Notes under the pieces: model-generated
The model's database searches: none
What the model was told of the DNA's origin: nothing
Seen by the model: the letters and a program-made list of their open reading frames with translations, nothing else
Shown here: positions 1-4,906 of the stretch, piece by piece
Position numbering within the stretch: position 1 is the first letter of the stretch
How the letters are laid out: each line of letters begins with the position of its first letter
Translations under genes and position numbers: made by a program
Origin: Paracoccaceae bacterium
GTDB taxonomy: Bacteria; Pseudomonadota; Alphaproteobacteria; Rhodobacterales; Rhodobacteraceae
Direction: 5' to 3'
Length of the DNA stretch: 7,042 nucleotides
Assembly: GCA_003565055.1 (NCBI GenBank)
Contig: PXDM01000371.1
Coordinates: forward strand, 1 to 7,042

Positions 1-45
1 CATGCGCATCTGCAGCGCGAGGGGATGATGGCGGCGGCAGCGTGA
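1..45 (+). CDS. 3' end of an upstream reading frame, product unknown
   Basis: Frame 1 is open from the window edge and ends at TGA 43-45, giving the tail HAHLQREGMMAAAA. High GC and the alanine-rich end fit a genuine coding tail in this genome. With only 14 residues, no family can be recognised, and chance openness over 45 bases is quite possible. Confidence 0.35.
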   Translation, partial: HAHLQREGMMAAAA

Positions 46-378
46 CCTGCGCTGTCAATCTTGCCTGACCTCACCCCCTGTTGCGGGATGCACAGGCCCC
101 CGCAGACCCGATGCATCCCGCGCTACCCCGAGGCCATGCGCGAGCTGGGTTGTGCCGCTCAGGCGCTTGCGCGGCAACATGTGACTGGTCACGCTGCGGT
201 TGTCTGGTCTCACTGTCAGCGCAAAGCTTGGAACTTTAAGAAGTGACTTCAAGCATCTTTAATATATAGATATTTCATAGAGTGGCCCAGTCTGAATTGC
301 TCTTTTTCCGGCCGATGATGGAACGCAAACGCATCATGTGGGTTGAGCAGCCAACAATCCATTAGATCGGAGCCCATC
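46..378. other. Gene-free region upstream of the DUF2383 gene
   Basis: I see no credible gene in these 333 bases. The one plus-strand frame (61-246, TTG start) has no ribosome-binding site and an unconvincing composition. The region holds the inverted repeat at 83-121 and a short dyad GTGAC-TG-GTCAC at 181-192. A strongly AT-rich island lies at about 252-279 and contains TATATA (263-268), unusual in this GC-rich sequence. Another dyad, ATGATG (315-320) with CATCAT (332-337), sits in the presumed leader. The AT-rich island is the most likely place for the promoter of the following gene, but I could not assign clean -35/-10 boxes. Confidence 0.5.
83..121. repeat. Perfect 10-bp inverted repeat (hairpin)
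   Basis: GCGGGATGCA (83-92) and TGCATCCCGC (112-121) are exact reverse complements separated by 19 bases. A transcript could form a GC-rich stem with a large loop. It begins 37 bases after the stop at 45, so it may lie at the 3' end of the upstream gene. No T-run follows, so it is not a canonical intrinsic terminator. Confidence 0.6.
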
Positions 379-849
379 ATGCCTACAGCAATAGAGATCA
401 TCTCATCCCTTCATACGAAAATCACCGACACTGCCAAAGGCTATGAGGACGCGATGAAGATCGGCAACCATGAGCGTGTCGCGACGCTCTGCGCCGATCT
501 GCGCAAGCAGCATCTGACCCACGCGCATGACCTTGCGGGCCTTCTGCTGGAACGCGGCGAGCGCCCGGACGGTGACGGGTCTTTCATGAGCCTCGTGCAG
601 AAAGCCGCATTGAACGCCCGTTTTGTCATCTCGGCAGATGAAACCACCATGTTGCCCAGCCTGCGCGAGAACGAAAAGCGTCTGCTGGAAGCCTATGACG
701 ACACGCTGCGCGAATGCGAGATCAACGGCACATTCAGCGCGGATGAGGTCAGCACATTGCAAAAGCAGCGTGAAGATGTGGTTGCCAATGTCGGAAAGGT
801 TGATGCGCTGCAGAGCGCGCTGAATGCAGATCACATGGTCAAGAGCTGA
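379..849 (+). CDS. DUF2383 (PA2169-family) four-helix-bundle protein
   Basis: This is a 156-residue, probably cytoplasmic, all-helical protein resembling the DUF2383/PA2169 family, small ferritin-like four-helix bundles of unproven function. Family-like traits include the N-terminal helix with IEIISSLHTKITDTAKGYEDA (about 5-25), a second helix with repeated histidines (HLTHAHDLAGLL, 45-57), and NEKRLLEAYDDTLRE (98-112). The last resembles the EE/NExxLLxxYDxAL pattern common in the family. No signal peptide or membrane segment is present. ATG 379 is chosen over the upstream in-frame TTG 343 because CGGAG (368-372) is well spaced before it. It stands alone, with no gene close on either side. 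Members often occur near stress or envelope genes, but nothing here specifies the role. Confidence 0.82.
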   Translation: MPTAIEIISSLHTKITDTAKGYEDAMKIGNHERVATLCADLRKQHLTHAHDLAGLLLERGERPDGDGSFMSLVQKAALNARFVISADETTMLPSLRENEKRLLEAYDDTLRECEINGTFSADEVSTLQKQREDVVANVGKVDALQSALNADHMVKS

Positions 850-909
850 GACCAAGGCGACAGCGCCGGTTTTGCCCGTCATCGGGCGTAGCGGCACTTC
901 GGCCCGGAG

Positions 910-946
910 CAGGCCGCCACCCCGGAAAAAGGGGGGGGGCGGCCTG
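910..946. terminator. Strong GC hairpin after the DUF2383 gene (possible terminator)
   Basis: CAGGCCGCC (910-918) pairs perfectly with GGCGGCCTG (938-946). After one unpaired A, CCCC (920-923) can pair with part of the nine-G run at 931-939, leaving an A-rich loop. A smaller stem, GCCCG-TCAT-CGGGC (874-887), lies just upstream. The hairpin is about 60 bases past the stop at 849, so it could end that transcript. It lacks a downstream T-tract, so this is not a textbook intrinsic terminator. The rest of the 850-1124 spacer shows no gene. Confidence 0.45.
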
Positions 947-1124
947 AATGCTGTGACAGATGCGCAGCCTGTCTGCCGCTTGTCGGGAAAACCTGCCCTG
1001 CGCTTCTGTCAGGTTGCGCTGCGGGGCGTCGCCACCAGACTCGCCGCACTGCGCGCGGGGCCAGCTTGACCGGCACCCCCCGCTGCACCATCTTGACCGC
1101 AAGAGGCGGATGGAGGGGACGGAG

Positions 1125-1574
1125 ATGATCAAATTGCTGGCCCTTGTGGCCCTCGCCACAGCATTGGGTTTTGCCGCCTATATCCGGCTCGCGCCCAGTG
1201 ACCCGGCGCGCTGGCACGAAGATCCGCGCCTCGTCGCGCGCCCGTCGAGCCCAAATTTTCACCTCATCCGCATGGTCGGCGGCGATGCGATGCCGCGTGT
1301 TTTCTCCATGCAGCCCGAGACGCTCGCGGCGCGCCTGCACCAGGTCGCCGAGGCCGATGGCGCGCGCCTCATCGCGGGGTCAGTGGACAGCGGGCATATG
1401 ACCTATCTGAGCCGCACACGCATCATGGGCTTTCCCGATTACACCTCGGTGCTGATCGAGGCCACGGGCGAGGGCGCGATGCTTCTGGCCTTTGGCCGCG
1501 CGCGCTTTGGTCATTCCGATATGGGGGTCAACCGCGCGCGGCTTGAACGCTGGCAGGCGGCGCTCAGCGACTGA
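1125..1574 (+). CDS. DUF1499 family protein, N-terminally membrane-anchored
   Basis: A 149-residue protein with a hydrophobic N-terminal segment (residues about 3-21), which is probably a membrane anchor or uncleaved signal. A DUF1499-type domain follows. The clearest family mark is the C-terminal block FGHSDMGVNRARLERW (128-143), matching the SD-GVNR-R motif typical of DUF1499. The central part, with TYLSRTRIMGFPDYTSVLIE (93-112), fits the family's strand-rich core with its FxDxxxV-type segment. The molecular function of DUF1499 is not established. ATG 1125 is preferred because a purine-rich GGAGGGGACGGAG lies just upstream. ATG 1110 (five residues longer, behind AGAGG) is a real alternative. 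The gene converges on the next one, with the two 3' ends overlapping. Confidence 0.8.
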   Translation: MIKLLALVALATALGFAAYIRLAPSDPARWHEDPRLVARPSSPNFHLIRMVGGDAMPRVFSMQPETLAARLHQVAEADGARLIAGSVDSGHMTYLSRTRIMGFPDYTSVLIEATGEGAMLLAFGRARFGHSDMGVNRARLERWQAALSD

Positions 1575-2175
1575 GCGTGCAGCAACCGCTCAAGAGATCG
1601 CCCGACGGCGCGGTCATGACGCTGATCGCCAGCCCGAAGGCGCGGTCGCTCATCCCGTCATTGCATTGCGCGGGGTAGATGAAGGCCGTGCCCGGACCGC
1701 CAAAGCCTGCGAATTGCACCATGCGGCGCAGATCCTCGGCAATGCCGCTATCCTGTGCCATCCACAGATCAAAGTCGCGCGCCGGGGCGTCGGGCGTGTC
1801 GTAATGCAGCGCGCCGCCGATATTCTGCAGCGACCAGAAGGGCTCGTTTCCATAGCAAAACAGCCCGTCAGGCAGGTTGTAATTGTCGATATGGACCCCG
1901 CGCGCCTCCATATAGGTCAGATTGACCCAGCCTGCGGTCTCGCCCGTATTGACCTGCCCCCAGGTGCCTTCGGGATTGGCGGCCACGACCTCGATGCCCG
2001 TGGCATCCGGGGCCAGCGTGCCGATGATCTCGGCGCTGGCCGAAGGCGTGGCACGGATATTGAGCACATCGCCCGCATCCACCCCGGTCACGTCATGGAG
2101 CTGCGGCAGGCTCTGAGCCTGCAGGGCGGGTGCGGCCAAAGACAAAGCGGCGGCAAGGACATAAGCGAGACGCAT
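1564..2175 (-). CDS. Exported SH3-domain protein with COG3650-like C-terminal domain
   Basis: A 203-residue secreted protein. Residues 1-20 form a signal peptide (MR, hydrophobic core, cleavage after ALQA). Residues about 27-92 resemble a bacterial SH3 domain (VLNIRATPSASAEIIGTL, then WGQVNTGETAGWVNLTYME). Residues about 105-203 carry the blocks FCYGNEPFWSL (106-116), CNDGMSDRAF (171-180) and LLSGCC (194-199). These match the GTEPFW...C-DGMSDR...L-GC pattern of COG3650-type periplasmic or lipoprotein domains. Cysteines 107, 171, 198 and 199 could form disulfides. There is no lipobox at the cleavage site. ATG 2175 has GGAGG eight bases upstream; an upstream in-frame start would destroy the signal peptide. 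It lies 54 bases after the lrp-like gene on the same strand and might be co-transcribed. The role is unknown, probably in the envelope. Confidence 0.8.
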   Translation of the reverse strand: MRLAYVLAAALSLAAPALQAQSLPQLHDVTGVDAGDVLNIRATPSASAEIIGTLAPDATGIEVVAANPEGTWGQVNTGETAGWVNLTYMEARGVHIDNYNLPDGLFCYGNEPFWSLQNIGGALHYDTPDAPARDFDLWMAQDSGIAEDLRRMVQFAGFGGPGTAFIYPAQCNDGMSDRAFGLAISVMTAPSGDLLSGCCTLSR

Positions 2176-2229
2176 GGGCAGTTCCTCCGTGATGACAGGG
2201 GCCAGCCTAAGCCGGATCAAGCGCGATTC

Positions 2230-2709
2230 CTATCCGCTTTTTGTCTGCTCCAGCGGCATCGCCGTCGTGAACTTGATCTCTTCCATCGACAGCAGCGCCG
2301 TGACATTGTGGATGCTCACCTCAGCGATGAGCGCCTGATAGAAGCGGTCATAGGCGCGGGCATTGGGCACGCGGACCTTGAGGATATAGTCGATATCGCC
2401 TGCGAGCCGGTGCGCTTCCATCACTTCAGGGCGCGCGCGCACGGCTTGCAGAAACCGCGCCTGCCAATCGGCCTCATGCGCGGAGGTGCGGACCAGCACG
2501 AAGAAACACGCCTCCAGCCCCAGCGCTTCCGCGTCGAGCAGCACCGTGTCGCGCAGGATCACCCCGGCCTTGCGCAGCTTGCGGATGCGGTTCCAGACCG
2601 GGGTCTTGCTCGAATTGACCTTGCTGGCAATATCATCAAGCGACTGGCTGGCATCGCGCTGCAGCTCCGCCAGAATGCGCCTGTCCAAGTCATCCAGTCC
2701 TGTGGCCAT
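2230..2709 (-). CDS. Lrp/AsnC family transcriptional regulator
   Basis: A 159-residue DNA-binding regulator of full family length. The N-terminal winged helix-turn-helix runs from LDDLDRRILAELQRDAS (5-21) through the recognition region SSKTPVWNRIRKLRKAGVI (33-51), a very typical AsnC-type layout. The RAM/AsnC ligand-binding domain spans about 66-147, with AHRLAGDIDYILKVRV (99-114) matching the family's G-D-DY motif, where amino-acid effectors usually act between subunits. ATG 2709 directly begins the HTH domain and has AAAGGG upstream (minus strand). The longer frame upstream reads through the intergenic operator region and is rejected. It is divergent from fpr, with Lrp-box-like sites between them, suggesting autoregulation. 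The effector cannot be told from the sequence. Confidence 0.93.
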   Translation of the reverse strand: MATGLDDLDRRILAELQRDASQSLDDIASKVNSSKTPVWNRIRKLRKAGVILRDTVLLDAEALGLEACFFVLVRTSAHEADWQARFLQAVRARPEVMEAHRLAGDIDYILKVRVPNARAYDRFYQALIAEVSIHNVTALLSMEEIKFTTAMPLEQTKSG

Positions 2710-2740
2710 GCGAGACACCCTTTCAATTCTCCGGGTGGCG

Positions 2741-2755
2741 TAGAACAAAATTCTA
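2741..2755. promoter_or_regulatory. Lrp-box-like operator 1
   Basis: TAGAA-CAAAA-TTCTA is a perfect 5-bp dyad around a 5-base A-rich spacer. It agrees with the E. coli Lrp 15-mer consensus YAGHAWATTWTDCTR at 12 of 15 positions by my count. It sits 31 bases upstream of the Lrp/AsnC start, an autoregulatory position. An iron-regulator (Irr-type) half-site pair is an alternative reading, because TAGAA/TTCTA also occurs there. Confidence 0.55.
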
Positions 2756-2782
2756 CCTTTCGCAACGTATCTGCGCGCATAG

Positions 2783-2797
2783 CAGAAAATAATTCTC
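2783..2797. promoter_or_regulatory. Lrp-box-like operator 2
   Basis: CAGAA-AATAA-TTCTC carries the same AGAA-N-TTCT dyad and matches the Lrp 15-mer consensus at 13 of 15 positions. Its centre (2790) is exactly 42 bp from that of operator 1 (2748), four helical turns. Both sites therefore face the same side of the helix, as expected for a multimeric Lrp protein. Confidence 0.55.
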
Positions 2798-2816
2798 AAA
2801 ATTCGCCGGAATTTTG
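2797..2816. repeat. Palindrome with 8-bp arms between lrp and fpr
   Basis: CAAAATTC (2797-2804) and GAATTTTG (2809-2816) are perfect reverse complements around a GCCG spacer. The element abuts operator 2, sharing base 2797. It lies just upstream of the proposed fpr -35, so it could be another operator or a variant binding site of the same regulator. Confidence 0.5.
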
Positions 2817-2826
2817 CCGCGACGGG

Positions 2827-2855
2827 TTGAGTTGCGCTGGCGCAAGGCGTATGGG
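2827..2855 (+). promoter_or_regulatory. Predicted sigma-70-type promoter of fpr
   Basis: TTGAGT (2827-2832) and TATGGG (2850-2855) are separated by 17 bases, a plausible -35/-10 pair, with the fpr start about 67 bases downstream of the -10. A perfect dyad TTGCGC-TG-GCGCAA (2832-2845) lies mostly in the spacer, where a bound repressor or an MerR-like activator could act. Confidence 0.45.
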
Positions 2856-2922
2856 GCGGAAAACGGGAAAGACTGACGTCACGCAGACCTGACCCGCATT
2901 GCTCCCGAGGATAGACCCGCTC

Positions 2923-3732
2923 ATGACCGAACAGACCCTGACCCCGCCCAAGGCCACGCCCACTTTGCCCGATGCGCAGACCGTGACCTCGGTGCGCCAT
3001 TACACGGACCGGCTTTTCGCCTTTCGCTGCACAAGGCCGCAATCGCTGCGGTTCCGGTCGGGTGAATTCGTCATGATCGGGCTGATGGGCGACAATGGCC
3101 GGCCGCTTTTGCGGGCCTATTCCATTGCTTCGCCGGCCTGGGACGAGGAGCTGGAATTCTATTCGATCAAGGTGCCGGAAGGGCCACTAACCTCGCGTTT
3201 GCAGCATATCCAGCCGGGCGAACAGATCATCTTGCGGCCCAAACCCGTCGGCACACTCGTTCTTGATGCGCTTTTGCCCGGCAAGCGGCTCTGGATGCTC
3301 GCCACCGGGACCGGGATCGCGCCTTTCGCCTCGCTTTTGCGCGAGCCCGAGACCTGGGAAAAATATGAGCAGGTCGTGGTCATGCATACCTGCCGCGAGG
3401 TCGCGGAGCTGACCTATGGGCGCGAGTTGATCGAGGCGCTGCCGGATGATCCGCTGATCGGCGAATTGGTGGGCGACAAGCTGCTCTATTACCCCACCAC
3501 GACGCGCGAAGAGAGCGCGCGGATGGGGCGGGTGACGGATAATCTCGCGTCCGGCCAAGTGTTTGGCGATCTCGGCATTCCGCCGCTCGACCCTGCGCAT
3601 GACCGCGCGATGGTCTGCGGCTCGTTGGAGTTCAACCTCGATGTGAAGAAAATCCTCGAGGATGCCGGGCTGCGCGAAGGGGCCAATTCCAACCCTGCGG
3701 AATATGTGGTCGAGAAGGCGTTCGTCGACTGA
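2923..3732 (+). CDS. fpr: Ferredoxin--NADP+ reductase (bacterial subclass I)
   Basis: A 269-residue FAD flavoenzyme that moves electrons between NADPH and ferredoxin or flavodoxin in the cytoplasm. The FAD-binding barrel (about 15-115) has the signature RAYSIAS (64-70), with Arg64, Tyr66 and Ser67 placed to hold the flavin, and GTLVLD (110-115). The NADP-binding domain starts at LATGTGIAPFASLLRE (126-141), followed by VVMHTCRE (152-159) and MVCGS (230-234). The C-terminus is YVVEKAFVD. This AFV-type tail, rather than a terminal tyrosine, marks the bacterial FPR class known from Rhodobacter capsulatus, and the length agrees with it. ATG 2923 was chosen over TTG 2899; GAGG at 2907-2910 is the only candidate ribosome-binding site and is rather distant. 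It is divergent from the Lrp-like gene, so shared control is plausible. Such enzymes serve oxidative-stress defence and biosynthetic electron supply. Confidence 0.95.
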   Translation: MTEQTLTPPKATPTLPDAQTVTSVRHYTDRLFAFRCTRPQSLRFRSGEFVMIGLMGDNGRPLLRAYSIASPAWDEELEFYSIKVPEGPLTSRLQHIQPGEQIILRPKPVGTLVLDALLPGKRLWMLATGTGIAPFASLLREPETWEKYEQVVVMHTCREVAELTYGRELIEALPDDPLIGELVGDKLLYYPTTTREESARMGRVTDNLASGQVFGDLGIPPLDPAHDRAMVCGSLEFNLDVKKILEDAGLREGANSNPAEYVVEKAFVD

Positions 3733-3734
3733 TC

Positions 3735-3772
3735 GCATTTTTGAAAAATGGTTTCACCATTTGAAAAAATGC
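3735..3772. repeat. Interrupted inverted repeat just after fpr
   Basis: GCATTTTT (3735-3742) pairs with AAAAATGC (3765-3772). AAATGGT (3746-3752) pairs with ACCATTT (3756-3762) around TTC, leaving a small internal loop. It starts two bases after the fpr stop codon, so the transcript would fold there and could be protected or terminated. There is no T-run after the stem, so intrinsic termination is doubtful. Confidence 0.55.
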
Positions 3773-3792
3773 CGCGCATCGGGGCCGTTTTA

Positions 3793-3831
3793 TTTTTCAC
3801 TGGTCGAAAAACGATTTCGACTGGTGAAAAA
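3793..3831. repeat. 17-bp-arm inverted repeat upstream of purQ
   Basis: Arms 3793-3809 and 3815-3831 are reverse complements at 15 of 17 positions around AACGA, with a perfect GTCGAAA/TTTCGAC core. Together with the dyad at 3735-3772 it belongs to an A-tract-rich spacer: bases 3743-3769 and 3806-3832 align without gaps at 20 of 27 positions. It could be an operator, a dispersed repeat or a DNA-bending element. Confidence 0.55.
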
Positions 3832-3871
3832 AGTGCGTTGACCCCGAGCCGCCGCACCGGCGCGCTTTCCC

Positions 3872-3900
3872 TTTGCAGCCCTTCCGGTTTCGCGCTAGAT
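3872..3900 (+). promoter_or_regulatory. Predicted promoter of purQ
   Basis: TTGCAG (3873-3878) and CTAGAT (3895-3900) are separated by 16 bases, a good sigma-70-like pair for this group of bacteria. Transcription would start near 3907, giving a leader of about 30 bases before ATG 3938. Because purQ is not behind purS here, it needs its own promoter, which supports the call. Confidence 0.5.
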
Positions 3901-3937
3901 GCGGGGCAACCCAATCCCCGCCACGGAGTCTCCTGCG

Positions 3938-4606
3938 ATGAAAGCTGCGGTCATCACTTTCCCCGGATCGAATTGCGACCGTGATCTGGCGAGTGCTTTT
4001 GAACAGGCCGGGGCCGAGGTCGTGCGGGTCTGGCACAAGGATACGAGCCTGCCTGCGGGCGTCGATATCGTGGGTGTGCCGGGCGGGTTTTCCTTTGGCG
4101 ACTATCTGCGCTGCGGGGCGATTGCCGCGCGCTCGCCGATCGCCCAATCCGTCGTCGATTTCGCGGGCAAGGGCGGGCATGTGCTGGGCATTTGCAATGG
4201 CTTTCAGGTGCTGCTTGAGATGGGGCTGCTGCCCGGTGCGCTGCTGCGCAATGCCGGGCTGAAATATATCTGCCGCACTGTCACCCTGCGGGTCGAGACG
4301 ACCGAGAGCCCCTTTACCGCCGCTTACACTGAGGCTGCGGAAGTGCAGGTGCCGATTGCGCATCATGACGGCAATTACTTCGCAGATGAGACGACGCTGG
4401 AGCGGCTGCGCGGCGAGGGGCGGGTGGCGTTTCGCTATCTCGGCAATCCCAACGGGTCGCGGGATGATATCGCGGGGATCCTGTCGGAAAACCGCCGGGT
4501 GCTGGGCATGATGCCGCATCCCGAACGCGCCTTTGCGCCGCTTCATGGCAGCACTGACGGGCGCGCGATGTTTGACGGGCTGATCAGCGCTTTCGCGCCA
4601 GCGTAA
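3938..4606 (+). CDS. purQ: Phosphoribosylformylglycinamidine synthase subunit PurQ (glutaminase)
   Basis: A 222-residue class I glutamine amidotransferase that releases ammonia from glutamine for the FGAR-to-FGAM step of de novo purine synthesis. It acts in a complex with PurS and the small form of PurL. The N-terminus KAAVITFPGSNCDRD (2-16) and VPGGFSFGDYLRCGAIAA (47-64) are PurQ hallmarks. The nucleophile is Cys86 in GICNGFQ, and the triad partners are His194 and Glu196 in MMPHPERAF (191-199). The length is normal for the free-standing subunit, unlike the amidotransferase domain of the long fused PurL. ACGGAG (3923-3928) precedes ATG 3938 by nine bases. The gene converges on purS-purC instead of following them. 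Confidence 0.97.
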   Translation: MKAAVITFPGSNCDRDLASAFEQAGAEVVRVWHKDTSLPAGVDIVGVPGGFSFGDYLRCGAIAARSPIAQSVVDFAGKGGHVLGICNGFQVLLEMGLLPGALLRNAGLKYICRTVTLRVETTESPFTAAYTEAAEVQVPIAHHDGNYFADETTLERLRGEGRVAFRYLGNPNGSRDDIAGILSENRRVLGMMPHPERAFAPLHGSTDGRAMFDGLISAFAPA

Positions 4607-4629
4607 TCGTTGCGCGGCGCGCAGGCGGG

Positions 4630-4646
4630 GCGGGCTGAGCGCCCGC
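4630..4646. terminator. Hairpin between convergent purQ and purS
   Basis: GCGGGC (4630-4635) pairs perfectly with GCCCGC (4641-4646) around TGAGC, within the 44-base gap between the two convergent stop codons. It could end transcripts from both sides. There is no T-run on either strand, so the call rests on position and the stem only. Confidence 0.4.
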
Positions 4647-4650
4647 GCTG

Positions 4651-4890
4651 TTACGCAGGTTCGAGCCGGTAGCTTTCGATCACAGTATTGGCCAGAAGCC
4701 GCTCGCACATCTGCCGGGCCTGCTCTTCGGCGCGCGCAGCGTCGTCTTCGGCGAGATCAAGCTCGATCATCTTGCCCTGGCGCACAGAATTCACCCCGTC
4801 AAAGCCCAGAGCGCCAAGCGCGTGGCGGATGGCTTCGCCCTGCGGGTCCAGAACGCCGGATTTCAAGGTCACGAATACACGATACTTCAT
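4651..4890 (-). CDS. purS: Phosphoribosylformylglycinamidine synthase subunit PurS
   Basis: A 79-residue small subunit that bridges PurQ and PurL in the three-part FGAM synthase and helps pass ammonia between them. The sequence is classic: MKYRVFVTLKSGVLDPQGEAI (1-21), then LGFDGVNSVRQGKMIELDL (28-46), and a C-terminal CERLLANTVIESYRLE (62-77). Length is typical for the family. ATG 4890 is preferred over GTG 4902 because AGAAGG lies about 11 bases upstream of the ATG but directly touches the GTG. It follows purC on the minus strand by 16 bases, so the two are almost certainly one transcript, with purS second. Confidence 0.96.
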   Translation of the reverse strand: MKYRVFVTLKSGVLDPQGEAIRHALGALGFDGVNSVRQGKMIELDLAEDDAARAEEQARQMCERLLANTVIESYRLEPA

Positions 4891-4906
4891 GGTCACAGAC
4901 ACCTTC

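Noticed and set aside
61..246. Small plus-strand frame of 61 codons starting with TTG
   Set aside because: It has no ribosome-binding site, spans the perfect inverted repeat, and shows no recognisable protein features.
403..897. A 164-codon minus-strand frame opposite the DUF2383 gene
   Set aside because: The plus-strand product has clear family character and a ribosome-binding site; this is its shadow.
1066..1094. TTGACC-N17-CATCTT as a promoter for the DUF1499 gene
   Set aside because: The -10 half is poor and the flanking DNA is very GC-rich, so it was not strong enough to list as a feature.
2874..2881. TGACGTCA palindrome before fpr
   Set aside because: An 8-bp palindrome is common by chance and matches no bacterial regulator site I can name with confidence here.
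1492..2892. A 466-codon plus-strand open frame
   Set aside because: It lies antisense to the SH3/COG3650 and Lrp/AsnC genes, has Arg/His/Gln-rich composition and no domain, and arises from the GC-rich third positions of the real genes.
3797..4708. A 303-codon minus-strand open frame
   Set aside because: It is antisense to purQ, whose catalytic residues are all present; the translation has low-complexity Arg/Ala content.
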